Assembly: GCA_964541075.1 (NCBI GenBank)
Contig: CAZIPZ010000136.1
Coordinates: forward strand, 1 to 11,159
DNA length: 11,159 nt
Direction of reading: 5' to 3'
Origin: CAZIPZ01 sp964541075
GTDB lineage: Bacteria; Acidobacteriota; Terriglobia; 20CM-2-55-15
The translations under genes were made by a program, and so were the position numbers. A model generated the notes under the pieces. It was not told the origin of the DNA. It saw only the letters and a list, made by a program, of their open reading frames with translations, and made no database searches. How positions within the stretch are numbered: the first letter of the stretch is position 1; the number at the start of each line of letters is the position of its first letter. Positions 1 to 7,826 of this stretch are shown one piece after another.

Positions 1-676
1 GAACGGCTGTCTCCTCTTGCGCCTCGAATACTTCAAGGGCCGTCAGTTCGTTCAATCGCTTGGCATAAAGCTCCGTGTACCCTGCCGGCATATGCATCAC
101 GATGACCACTGGCGCCGGAAAATCAGCTGGGAAAAGAGGAATCATATACTTTAGCGCCTGCGGTCCACCGGTGGATATGCCGATCACCACGATGTCCACG
201 GCCGGTGCAGCCGGTGCGGCCGGTGAAGTAATAGCCGCCTTTTTACTGGTCCGGGGCGCTTTGATCGCAGCCATTCGAACTGTTCCCGCTGTCTTCACCT
301 TCTCGATGAGGTCGTCGCTCATCTCGAATACCTTTTCAGTCGCAAGGGCCGAGGGCTTCTGCACGAAATCAATCGCTCCGCAATCAAGGGCTTCCAAAAC
401 CAACTGGCTGGTCTCGTTCGCAATGCTCACCACAACGATCGGAACGGGGATTCTTGCCATTTGTTCTCGAATGAAACCAACACCGCCAATTCCAGTCATG
501 ATCAGGTCCAGAGTGACAACGTCTGGCCGAAGCCTCTCGACGAGATCGAGAGCCTCCTCGGCATCGCGAGCAGCTCCAACAACCTCGATGAACGGACTTC
601 TCCCCAGCATCTGCCGGATCACCTTCCGAACGTATGCCGAATCATCAACGACCAAGACACGCAAAATGTGACCCAT
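1..676 (-). CDS. cheB: CheB chemotaxis response regulator protein-glutamate methylesterase, 3' end cut by window edge
   Basis: CheB removes methyl groups from (and deamidates) receptor glutamates in the cytoplasm, opposing CheR. I translated 225 residues from ATG 674-676. Residues 1-120 are a receiver domain: acidic pair D11-D12, phospho-acceptor D57 in VTLDLIM, S84, and K107 in VQKPSA. An Ala/Pro-rich linker (about 140-160) leads into the methylesterase domain, with the catalytic serine S168 in GISTGGP and the catalytic histidine H195 in VMHMPAGYT. The third catalytic residue (Asp) should lie beyond the left edge; the family is usually about 350 residues. The loop after D57 reads MTGIGG instead of the usual MPxMDG. 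The start lies 14 bases after the cheR stop and is preceded by a purine-rich AGAGGACGAGG ribosome-binding region, so the two genes are probably cotranscribed. Confidence 0.95.
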   Translation of the reverse strand, partial: MGHILRVLVVDDSAYVRKVIRQMLGRSPFIEVVGAARDAEEALDLVERLRPDVVTLDLIMTGIGGVGFIREQMARIPVPIVVVSIANETSQLVLEALDCGAIDFVQKPSALATEKVFEMSDDLIEKVKTAGTVRMAAIKAPRTSKKAAITSPAAPAAPAVDIVVIGISTGGPQALKYMIPLFPADFPAPVVIVMHMPAGYTELYAKRLNELTALEVFEAQEETAV

Positions 677-690
677 TGCCTCGTCCTCTT

Positions 691-1530
691 CTAATCCTTG
701 ACGTAAAGGAACGCCCCTTCGATCTGCTGCAAATGAAACTGCGTCGTGAACTTCAACAAGGATTCCGCCGCACCCATAAAGAGGTATCCAGGCCGGGGCA
801 TGCAGTCCTCGAACGTTTTCACGACCTTTCGAATCGCACTGTCCGAAAAATAGATGAATACGTTTCTGCAAAAAATGACGCTGGAACGCGCCAATTCTTC
901 AATGTCCGACCTTCTGGTCAGATTGGCGCGAACCCAAACAATTCGACGGTGCAACTGAGGATCAACCTGCCAGCCGTCGGATACGCGCGTAAAGTACCGG
1001 TTGCGGAGTTCTTCGGAGAGGACGCGGAATGACCGCTCTCGAAATACGCCCCGCTGAGCTGCACACAATGCTGTCGAACTGAAATCGCTGGCGTAAATCT
1101 CCACTGGAATGCTGTCCAACCAACCATTTTCATGGAGAGCCATGGCGATTGACACGGGCTCTTCACCGGTGGCGCAGGCTGCGCTCCAAATGCGAATTGG
1201 ACCGGAAGATTCTTTGGCAAGCCTAGAAATGACAACACCGGCGAGAGCTCGAATCTGGTCGCGTTCCCTCGCAAAATAGGTTTCACGCACCGAGATGGCA
1301 TTCTGCACCTTTTGCCATTCACCGCCCGATCCCGCCTCATATTTGAGAAGGTAGTAGTAGTCCAACGGTGAGTCGACGTCGACGTCTGCCATCAAGTCCG
1401 AAATTTTGGTGGTCATCAGGTCCAAGCTTCCTTGATCGAAATAGATGCCTGTTCGGTCTGCAATGAGGTCTCGCACCAACGACCATGCCGGGTTGCTGCC
1501 AGTCTGGCTGCTTCCCCCCATGCGTTCCAC
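691..1530 (-). CDS. cheR: CheR chemotaxis protein-glutamate O-methyltransferase
   Basis: CheR transfers methyl groups from S-adenosylmethionine to glutamates in the receptor coiled coil. The protein is 279 residues, the normal length for a CheR without extra domains. Residues about 15-90 are the N-terminal helical domain, ending in ETYFARE (the family's ETxFFR region). The SAM-binding motif is WSAACATGEEPVSIAM (115-130). EIYASDF (145-150) is the acidic ribose-binding strand, IFCRNVFIYF (219-228) the conserved core strand, and GAAES (253-257) the late motif. No TPR or other fused domain is present. The start is uncertain: GTG at 1530 overlaps the upstream TAG by one base, but AAAGG lies only two bases before it. 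ATG at 1519-1521 (residue 4) has the same AAAGG about 11 bases upstream. Either way it is translationally coupled to the PAS-HEAT gene. Confidence 0.95.
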   Translation of the reverse strand: MERMGGSSQTGSNPAWSLVRDLIADRTGIYFDQGSLDLMTTKISDLMADVDVDSPLDYYYLLKYEAGSGGEWQKVQNAISVRETYFARERDQIRALAGVVISRLAKESSGPIRIWSAACATGEEPVSIAMALHENGWLDSIPVEIYASDFSSTALCAAQRGVFRERSFRVLSEELRNRYFTRVSDGWQVDPQLHRRIVWVRANLTRRSDIEELARSSVIFCRNVFIYFSDSAIRKVVKTFEDCMPRPGYLFMGAAESLLKFTTQFHLQQIEGAFLYVKD

Positions 1531-4148
1531 TACCTTTGCAAACCCTGGTGAGCAGCCTGCCGGACACCCGGATCGGGATCCCTTTGGGCCATGGCCCAGA
1601 GCTTTCGTTCCGATACATGACTGCCCAGGCGCCGCAGGGCGAGCAGCGCTGCTAATCGCACCTCCGGACGGTCATCATCGAGCGCGACGCTCAGGGCCTG
1701 AGAAGCCTCCGGATGCTTCATTCTCCCGAACGCCTCAACGACCGCCCGCCGAACCTCCAGCTGTGGACTGGACAATCCCTCCTTTATTCGTTCGATGTGC
1801 GATCTCCCCAACCGGCTTATATGCAGAATCGCCTGCTCTCTTAAACGCCTGTCGGACCTAAGCCTCAATAGCGCCGCAATCGACTCGGGCGTCGCCATTG
1901 CCGCCAACTCCTTGATTGCAGCTTCTGCGACAGCTTCACTTGCATCCGTAGCCGCCGTCCACTGGAGAGCTTCGGCTGCTTCGCTATCCCGCCGGGCGGC
2001 AATCGCACGCACTGCATCCAATCTACGCGAAGAGTCATTCGAGCGAAGAGCGCCCATCAACGGCTCCATCGCATCCGGATGTCCGACCACTCCAAGCGCC
2101 AGCAGCACCTCTCTCGCCAGATCTTGGTCCTCAGAGTTCACAAACGGAGCAAGGAGAGCCACCGTTCGCCTGCCTCCGATGGAACCCAATGCGTCAGCGG
2201 CTGCAATGCGGACCTGCATGGCGCTATCGGAACGAAGGGCGACTGCAAGAGCGTCGATCGAATCCGGGCTTCGAAGGCGTCCAAGGGAGCGCGCTGCGTA
2301 GTAGCGCACCCAGGCGTCGCTGTCGGTCATCGCCTGTATCAGATCGGGAACAGCAACGACGCTTTCGAGACTTCCAAACGACTGAGCGGCAGCCGCCCTG
2401 ATTTTCGAGGATTCGTCCCGCACTGCTGCCCTCAAGACCGGCAGAACAATCTCGTCCCCAAGATTTGACAGGTTCTCCACAGCGGCGCGTCGGACGCTTT
2501 CGTTCGAATCATGCACCGCCTGCAATAACAATGTTTCGCACTCGGGATAGCCGAAATAGCCGGCGATCCGCACCCCTGACTCACGAATATGCGGGTTGCT
2601 GTCAACAAGCAGCCTGCAAACGTCGTCCGGCATACGCGGATGCCCGATCGAATGGAGAGCGCTGATCGCCGCTCGACGCACGGCTCCTCGATCGCTGCCC
2701 AGAAGCTCCAGTAATGGCTCGTAGGCTCTCCTGTCGCCTACGCGACCAAGCGCTCCAGCCGCATCGACTGTCAGGTCCAGATCACTTAACGCCCGGATGA
2801 GAGCGGGAACCGAAGAAGGATTGCCAATTCTACCAAGCGCGGCGACCGCGGCCCGGCGTGTTTCAAGGTCCTCTGCGTTCAATTGCTCATCCAACAGCTT
2901 AGTCACCCGGGCGCCATGCCGAACAAACGTCTCAATGACCTCCGAGCGGAGGGTGAGCGAGCCAAGCAGCCGCGTCAAGTCCGCAACCATGGAATCATCT
3001 CCAATCCAGCCCAAAACCCGCACCACAACGCGCAGGCGATCTCCGGCAACCGTGTTCAGCGCATCCATAAGATTCCGCGCCCCCGTTTCCGTAATGTAAC
3101 GAGCGGCCAGATCAATCACGTATTGGCCTTCGCCAAACTGTTTCTCGTATCGCTCTTGCAGAGTCGCAAGAGCCTCGGCAACAACCGCAACGAGATGCGG
3201 GCGATCCAACAGCCCCGCCAACGGTTCAACAACGCTGTGGTCTCCCAGCTGAGCCAGTGCGCCAATTGCGGGACTGCGTAAGTTTTCATCCTGGAGTAAA
3301 GGCGTCAGTCTCGACGCCACCGTTGGCTCATCAATTGATCTGAGTGCGTCGAGAGCAGCGAAAGCCACGAAAAAGTCTCCGGACAGGGCGATCCGCGCCA
3401 ATTCGCCGGCCGCCTCCGACGCGCGCAAGTTGGCCAGTGCTTCGATTGCGTGGTAGCGCACGTTGACAACGGGGTCGTCCAGCAATAGCATCAATACGGG
3501 AATCGCTCGTCGATCCTTCAGTTTTCCAAGAGTCTGTGCAGCGTACATCCGGACTTCTCCATCGTCATCCCGCGTGAGCTCTATCAGCGGCTCCAATGTC
3601 TCCCATGCTCCGGAAGCAAGCAGCGGCAGGACGGAATTGAGAAGGTTCGGATCTCGATGCTCTTTTCGCAAGCGATCGACAAGGTCCAAGACGACCGTCT
3701 CTGTGGATTGCGCCGAAAGCTGTTCCACGGCCAGGCGCCGGCGGCGCCAGTCATTGGCGTTCAGATCGTCCGCATGTTTTCTTTCCTCGTCACGCCTCCA
3801 TGTGACGTCTTCGATCGTGACGACTAGGCCTTCAATTGAGGAACCATTCCGGACAGGAGCAATGACAGTGCGCTGCTGCATGTGCTGAAAGCGTGTAACA
3901 CCCGCGGGAGCGGGACATCTGATTAAAAATCCGTGCAAAGCGGGAGATAGCAACTCCACAGCTCCCTGTTCAAGCACTCTCTTCAAAGGACCAGACAGGC
4001 CGCGATTTTCGATTTCAGGAAAAACTTCAGTTAGGCGCTTGCCGCACACTTCGGCGGCCGTCCGCGACGTCGCCACTTCCAGCCATCGATCCCAGGTGCG
4101 AACGACGAGGTGGTTGTCGGTAGTAAAGATGCCGAATTGCGATTTCAA
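1530..4148 (-). CDS. PAS domain plus HEAT-repeat protein of the chemosensory cluster
   Basis: This is an 872-residue soluble protein with no signal peptide or membrane segment. Residues about 1-118 look like a PAS sensory domain: GIFTTDNHLVVRTWD at the start and VVTIEDVTWRRDEE at the end, the usual PAS/PAC exit into a helix. From about residue 136 to the C-terminus it is almost entirely HEAT repeats of the PBS-lyase/CpcE type. The recurring pattern is VRxxAAxALGxL followed by a short helix such as AVPxLIxxL (for example VRMYAAQTLGKL, VRYHAIEALANL, VRRAAVENLSNL). I estimate about 20-23 units of roughly 31 residues. HEAT solenoids bind proteins, so a scaffold or regulator acting on the receptor or methylation enzymes is my inference. 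The Myxococcus xanthus Che7 system is, to my knowledge, reported to include a HEAT protein (Cpc7), which is a possible precedent. The start is TTG at 4148, chosen because AAGGG lies six bases upstream and no in-frame ATG fits. The gap from the receptor stop is 29 bases. Confidence 0.88.
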   Translation of the reverse strand: MKSQFGIFTTDNHLVVRTWDRWLEVATSRTAAEVCGKRLTEVFPEIENRGLSGPLKRVLEQGAVELLSPALHGFLIRCPAPAGVTRFQHMQQRTVIAPVRNGSSIEGLVVTIEDVTWRRDEERKHADDLNANDWRRRRLAVEQLSAQSTETVVLDLVDRLRKEHRDPNLLNSVLPLLASGAWETLEPLIELTRDDDGEVRMYAAQTLGKLKDRRAIPVLMLLLDDPVVNVRYHAIEALANLRASEAAGELARIALSGDFFVAFAALDALRSIDEPTVASRLTPLLQDENLRSPAIGALAQLGDHSVVEPLAGLLDRPHLVAVVAEALATLQERYEKQFGEGQYVIDLAARYITETGARNLMDALNTVAGDRLRVVVRVLGWIGDDSMVADLTRLLGSLTLRSEVIETFVRHGARVTKLLDEQLNAEDLETRRAAVAALGRIGNPSSVPALIRALSDLDLTVDAAGALGRVGDRRAYEPLLELLGSDRGAVRRAAISALHSIGHPRMPDDVCRLLVDSNPHIRESGVRIAGYFGYPECETLLLQAVHDSNESVRRAAVENLSNLGDEIVLPVLRAAVRDESSKIRAAAAQSFGSLESVVAVPDLIQAMTDSDAWVRYYAARSLGRLRSPDSIDALAVALRSDSAMQVRIAAADALGSIGGRRTVALLAPFVNSEDQDLAREVLLALGVVGHPDAMEPLMGALRSNDSSRRLDAVRAIAARRDSEAAEALQWTAATDASEAVAEAAIKELAAMATPESIAALLRLRSDRRLREQAILHISRLGRSHIERIKEGLSSPQLEVRRAVVEAFGRMKHPEASQALSVALDDDRPEVRLAALLALRRLGSHVSERKLWAMAQRDPDPGVRQAAHQGLQR

Positions 4149-4154
4149 GAAAAG

Positions 4155-4159
4155 CCCTT
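4155..4159 (-). promoter_or_regulatory. Ribosome-binding site supporting the TTG start of the PAS-HEAT gene
   Basis: On the minus strand AAGGG lies six bases before TTG (4146-4148). It is the only good Shine-Dalgarno match in the 29-base gap after the receptor stop (4178-4180), so it decides in favour of the rare TTG start. Confidence 0.6.
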
Positions 4160-4177
4160 GTTGCTGTTTCCCGAGGA

Positions 4178-6160
4178 TTAGGCGCCATTAGACTTTGATC
4201 TTCGCCGCTTCGCTCCTCTCGTTCCGTTGCTTCCGGAAGAGCCGGCAAGGTCGTCCACGTCGGCGGCAAGCGACTCCACAGTGTCCAAAAGACTTCGGGC
4301 GCCCCAAAGTGCGTCCTTCGCGCCCTCTGAATTCCTCGCTGTCACCTTCCGAATGTCCTGCAACGATTCCAATACGGCCGCGACCACTTTGGAATGCTCA
4401 CGATTGGCTCGTGTAATCATCCCGATCTGCTTGGAAATGTTCTCCGCAGCGCCAGTCATATCCTTTATGGCTCGCATTTGTTCCGCCATCACATGAGACA
4501 ATTCCCCGGCTTGCCTCCTGCTGTCTTCCACTGCCTTTGCGATTTCACTCGCAGCTTGAGCTTGTTCGGCCATGGACTTGTTGATGCGGGCTGTCAGTCC
4601 GGCAAGTCGCGTGGCCTCTTGAGACACCTGCGACGCACCGGCGCTTTGTTCGGCCAAAGCCTTTGATGTGGAGGTCGCTACGCGGCGCATGGAATGCACT
4701 GCCTGAACGATCTGCTCGGCGGCTTTTGCATGTTCCCGGGACGCATTTCTAATCTGCGCCGCAATTGCCGTCGTACTCTGCGTTGCTTTCATGATTTCGC
4801 GGGCCGAGGAACCTTGTTCCGACATGGCCTGACTCATGTGGACGGCTCTTTTTCGCATATTGATGGCCGCGTCGAGAACTGATCGGACCGCCTTGGCCTG
4901 CTCCGCGGTCCCGCTGGCGACCTGCTTCGCCTGTGTCGCCGTCACGTTGATGGCGGTTGCGGCATTTTGTGCGGCCCCGAGCTGCTCGGAGGAGGCGATT
5001 GCGATCTGGCCGACCAGCTGAGCGGTCTCGTGCATACCGCCAAGAATCTTCTTGAGAGCCGAAACCGCTTCCTCCGACATCCGGCCGCTCTCATCGGCCG
5101 CCCGCATCCCATCAGTAAATGTCGTTACGGCCTCCTGGACGGCGCCTTGCAGACCGCGAATGATGGCGGAAATGTCTGAAGTCGCCTTTGCGGCTCGATC
5201 CGCCAGATTTCGGATTTCTTCAGCGACAACCGCAAAGCCACGACCCGCGTCGCCGGCTCGAGCGGCTTCGATGGAAGCATTCAGAGATAGGAGGTTGGTT
5301 CGCTCAGCAATCAGATCGATCATGTCGACAATGCTGCTGATATCTCCAGCTCTCTTTCCCATATCGCGAACCACATGGGCCGACTGAGCCATAAACTCGC
5401 GAATTCGGGACAGTCCTTGGATCGAGCGCTGTACGGTCGCGCCGCCTTCCTCCGCGTCACGAGCCACACGGGTGCTCGTGTCTTTTGCCTGCTGCGTCAT
5501 GGACACGACGGAACGTATCGATCTATCTAATTGTGCGCCCGCCGTTGCCGCCGCCGTTGCTTCCTCCGTAATGCGGCCTGCATTTTGCGCGACCGTTTCA
5601 ACGGATCTCGCAGTTTCCTCCATTGAGACCACCACTTCCTCAACTGACGCGGACAAGTTTTCGCTGTTCGCTGCCACCTGCTCGATTGAAGTTGCCATTT
5701 TGGTCATGGATGATGCGGTTTGTTCGGCCGCAACCGAAAGATCATCCGCGTTCTCAGCAAAGCCCTTGATTGAACGCGAAATTTCTTCCACAGCGCTCGT
5801 GGTTTCAGTCACCGAAGCCGCCAGTTCATCCGTATCTGCACTGATCGTCTTAACCGAAGCCGCCATCTGGGCGGAATTGCCGGAGACCTGCTCGACGGAT
5901 GCAGCGCTTTCGTTGATGGAAGACGCCAACTGTTCTGAAGACACGGCCGCGGATTCCGCCTGCCCTGCAGTCTCTTTGAGGGAGGTGGCAATGCCGTTCA
6001 TGCCGCTGACCGCAGAATCCAGCGCCTGAACCTGTGTATCTGCGCCACTCGCAACCTCGTCCGCCGTCCGGGAGATTTTGGCCGCGGAATTGGTGATGAC
6101 AACGGTCTGTTCACGCACTCGACTGATATCGAGGTTCCGATTCCCTTTGCTGTTTTTCAT
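4178..6160 (-). CDS. Cytoplasmic methyl-accepting chemotaxis protein with extended coiled-coil arms
   Basis: This is a receptor that controls CheA through CheW. It has 660 residues and no transmembrane segment, HAMP domain or recognisable sensor domain, so it should be soluble. The signalling hairpin tip is clear at residues about 281-324: IAERTNLLSLNASIEAARAG followed by GRGFAVVAEEIRNLA. About 280 residues of heptad-patterned helix precede the tip and about 310 follow, far longer than the arms of E. coli Tsr. Both arms are built of 28-residue units (separate entries). Ser/Ala-rich EE and EQ pairs such as SAVEEIS and SASVEEV are plausible CheR/CheB targets, but individual sites cannot be assigned. 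The C-terminus is a basic tail, GAKRRRSKS, with no CheR-tethering NWETF-like pentapeptide. GGAGG four bases before ATG supports the start. The cheW stop is 11 bases upstream. The input could come from a partner protein such as the PAS-HEAT product (inference). Confidence 0.93.
   Translation of the reverse strand: MKNSKGNRNLDISRVREQTVVITNSAAKISRTADEVASGADTQVQALDSAVSGMNGIATSLKETAGQAESAAVSSEQLASSINESAASVEQVSGNSAQMAASVKTISADTDELAASVTETTSAVEEISRSIKGFAENADDLSVAAEQTASSMTKMATSIEQVAANSENLSASVEEVVVSMEETARSVETVAQNAGRITEEATAAATAGAQLDRSIRSVVSMTQQAKDTSTRVARDAEEGGATVQRSIQGLSRIREFMAQSAHVVRDMGKRAGDISSIVDMIDLIAERTNLLSLNASIEAARAGDAGRGFAVVAEEIRNLADRAAKATSDISAIIRGLQGAVQEAVTTFTDGMRAADESGRMSEEAVSALKKILGGMHETAQLVGQIAIASSEQLGAAQNAATAINVTATQAKQVASGTAEQAKAVRSVLDAAINMRKRAVHMSQAMSEQGSSAREIMKATQSTTAIAAQIRNASREHAKAAEQIVQAVHSMRRVATSTSKALAEQSAGASQVSQEATRLAGLTARINKSMAEQAQAASEIAKAVEDSRRQAGELSHVMAEQMRAIKDMTGAAENISKQIGMITRANREHSKVVAAVLESLQDIRKVTARNSEGAKDALWGARSLLDTVESLAADVDDLAGSSGSNGTRGAKRRRSKSNGA
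4331..5002 (-). repeat. Eight tandem 28-residue coding repeats in the receptor's C-terminal arm
   Basis: Residues 387-610 of the receptor divide without gap into eight units of exactly 28 residues (84 bases). Each has the pattern (A/S)EQ or REH at positions 5-7, for example SSEQ, GTAEQ, AMSEQ, SREH, LAEQ, MAEQ, MAEQ and NREH, followed by a hydrophobic heptad pattern. The units share a pattern but have diverged in sequence. They are therefore protein-level repeats, four heptads each, not recent DNA duplications. Confidence 0.8.
5573..5824 (-). repeat. Three 28-residue coding repeats in the receptor's N-terminal arm
   Basis: Residues 113-140, 141-168 and 169-196 of the receptor form three consecutive 28-residue units. 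They begin LAASVTET, LSVAAEQT and LSASVEEV and end ENADD, ANSEN and QNAGR. A related stretch lies just before them (LASSINES, from residue 78) but is offset by an extra heptad. The same four-heptad period occurs in the C-terminal arm. Confidence 0.65.
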
Positions 6161-6164
6161 AAAA

Positions 6165-6169
6165 CCTCC
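6165..6169 (-). promoter_or_regulatory. Shine-Dalgarno site of the receptor gene
   Basis: GGAGG on the minus strand lies four bases before ATG 6158-6160, within the 11-base gap after the cheW stop. It is a near-perfect match to the anti-Shine-Dalgarno and suggests strong translation of the receptor relative to its neighbours. Confidence 0.6.
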
Positions 6170-6171
6170 GG

Positions 6172-6639
6172 CTAGGCTTGGAGCTCTGAGGCCATCGACT
6201 GGTCTATATTCACCAGCCCGGGCAGATCGATGATCAAGACGATACGATCACCAATCGTAACAATGCCTTTTAAGTATTTGCCGCTTAACCCAACGACCGA
6301 ATGAGGCGCGGGCTGAATCGCGCTGTCTTGAATAGACATGAATTCGCGGGCCGAATCGACAATGAGTCCCACAACTCTTTCGTTGTGATTCGTTACGATC
6401 AGACGAGTGCGGGAAGTATGCGGCGTTTTTTCGAAACCGAACCGCAGGCGCAAATTGAGAGCCGGAATGACCATCCCGCGCGTGAAAACCACACCTTCCA
6501 CAAATGGAGAGGAATTCGGCAACGGAGTAATGTGCTCGATCATTTCGACCTCCTGCACATTTCGGCTGCTGACCGCGTAAGACGTCCCAGCAATTTCAAA
6601 AAGGATGTAAGCCTCGCGGTTGGTCGTTTGTTGATTCAT
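6172..6639 (-). CDS. cheW: CheW-type coupling protein
   Basis: CheW joins the receptor tip to the P5 domain of CheA in signalling arrays. The 155-residue protein is a single CheW-like SH3-type domain. It shows YILFEIAGTSYAVS at the N-terminus, the conserved GVVFTRGMVIPALNLRLRFG stretch (49-68) with the key Arg-Gly pair, RVVGLIVDSAREF (88-100), and a C-terminal YLKGIVTIGDRIVLIIDL. Length is normal for the family. The ATG overlaps the cheA stop codon (ATGA, 6636-6639), so translation is coupled to the kinase. The last ten or so residues are unremarkable. No fused receiver domain is present, so it is CheW and not CheV. Confidence 0.94.
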   Translation of the reverse strand: MNQQTTNREAYILFEIAGTSYAVSSRNVQEVEMIEHITPLPNSSPFVEGVVFTRGMVIPALNLRLRFGFEKTPHTSRTRLIVTNHNERVVGLIVDSAREFMSIQDSAIQPAPHSVVGLSGKYLKGIVTIGDRIVLIIDLPGLVNIDQSMASELQA

Positions 6640-7826
6640 AGACGAGCCTCGGTCTGTTGATCGCGCGCCGTTCGTATCAAGGAATACGGATCCACGATGA
6701 GTACGGGTCTTCCGTCGCCAAGTTCGGTCGCCCCAACGACGCCAGGAACTCGAACGAGCGGATCAGTGACTGTTCTTACGACGATTTCACGCTGTCCGTT
6801 GATGCGATCCACGGCCAGACCCGTGAGATTCCCGCCGTTCTCGATTACAAGCACATGAAGCCGCTTTTGCTCGCGACGTCCCAGTCCGAAAAGGCGATCC
6901 AGGCGCACGATCGGCAGCACGCTCCTCCGAAAAGGAACCACTTCATTGTTTTCCAACACCTTTACGGATGACGAATCGACGGCCAACACTTCCCGCACTG
7001 CGGTTTGGGGAACCGCAAAACGCTGTTCGCATACGGTAACCATCAGGGAATCGGCAATCAGCAGCGTTGTTGGGAGCCGTAGTGTGAAGAGGGCGCCTTT
7101 GCCGGCTTCCGTACTCAGGGAGATGGATCCGCCAAGCTCGTTGACAACTTCCTGGACAGCAGCCATGCCGACGCCACGGCCGCTGGCAAGATCGGCTTCA
7201 TCGCGGGTCGTAAATCCCGGCGCGACTATGATGTCCAACAGGCGCTTGGCGTCCAGCGTTTCGGTGTCGCTAATCCATCCCAGCCTGCGGGCTCTGGCGC
7301 CGATCTTCTCCGCATCGATTCCCCGGCCATCGTCGGCGACCTCGAGGACAACGGTATCGCCCGCGGTTCGCGCGCTCAAACGAACGACGCCGATTTCCTC
7401 CTTACCGGCGGCCGCGCGATCCTGTGGGGACTCCAATCCGTGGCTAATAGCGTTCCGTACAAGGTGAAGCAGCGGATCGGCGACGCGTTCGACGACATGC
7501 TTGTCGATTTCCGTGTCGTTGCCCTCTATGCGAACCTCGACACGCTTCTTCAGTTCACGTTCGAGCCCGCGCGCAACGAAGCGCATCTTCTCGAATACCT
7601 GGCCAATCGAGACCATTCGGATACGCATGACGCTTTCACGCAGATCGCGAATCTGTCGCTCCATTGAGGCATTGATTTCTTGTAGAGCGCTCCATGTGTT
7701 GGCGGTGTGAGATGAACCGCCGAGCAGTTCATTGAGCCTGAATCGGCTGATCACCAACTGCCCCACCAGCCGCATCAAATCGTCGAGGCGGTCCATGTCA
7801 ACACGAATAACGCTCGCGGGCGGCAA
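6636..7826 (-). CDS. cheA: CheA segment 3: dimerisation, ATP-binding and CheW-like domains
   Basis: The open frame of up to 396 residues holds the kinase core. P3 helical hairpin: IRVDMDRLDDLMRLVGQLV (7-25) through LRESVMRIRMVSI. P4 ATP-binding domain: N box HLVRNAISHGLE (121-132), G1 box DDGRGID (165-171), F box PGFTTRDEADL (203-213) and G2 box SGRGVGM (215-221). P5 CheW-like domain: about 255-390, with VVPFRRSVLPIVRLDRLF and a C-terminal GRPVLIVDP. Two positions differ from the textbook consensus: Ser for Asp in the N box and Ala for Asp right after GRGVGM. The open frame can be read from TTG 7826, but true P3 coding starts a little further upstream (T-G-A-S-T-A before the TTG), consistent with a broken longer gene. 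Confidence 0.88.
   Translation of the reverse strand: MPPASVIRVDMDRLDDLMRLVGQLVISRFRLNELLGGSSHTANTWSALQEINASMERQIRDLRESVMRIRMVSIGQVFEKMRFVARGLERELKKRVEVRIEGNDTEIDKHVVERVADPLLHLVRNAISHGLESPQDRAAAGKEEIGVVRLSARTAGDTVVLEVADDGRGIDAEKIGARARRLGWISDTETLDAKRLLDIIVAPGFTTRDEADLASGRGVGMAAVQEVVNELGGSISLSTEAGKGALFTLRLPTTLLIADSLMVTVCEQRFAVPQTAVREVLAVDSSSVKVLENNEVVPFRRSVLPIVRLDRLFGLGRREQKRLHVLVIENGGNLTGLAVDRINGQREIVVRTVTDPLVRVPGVVGATELGDGRPVLIVDPYSLIRTARDQQTEARL

Noticed and set aside
75..671. A 198-codon plus-strand open frame at the left edge
   Set aside because: It lies antisense to a convincing CheB on the minus strand. Its translation is low-complexity Ser/Thr/Ala sequence with no family features.
1795..3888. 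Several plus-strand open frames of 60-170 codons across the HEAT gene
   Set aside because: All are mirror frames of the repeat-rich minus-strand gene; Arg/Ser/Ala-rich translations and lack of ribosome-binding sites mark them as shadows.
4027..4269. An 80-codon minus-strand frame beginning with ATG inside the receptor's last codons
   Set aside because: It is out of frame with both the receptor and the PAS-HEAT gene, resembles no known protein, and the TTG start at 4148 with its own AAGGG site explains the junction better.
5573..5824. A CRISPR or DNA-level tandem array suggested by the 84-base period in the receptor gene
   Set aside because: The period exists only at protein level; the units differ in nucleotide sequence and lie inside an uninterrupted coding frame.
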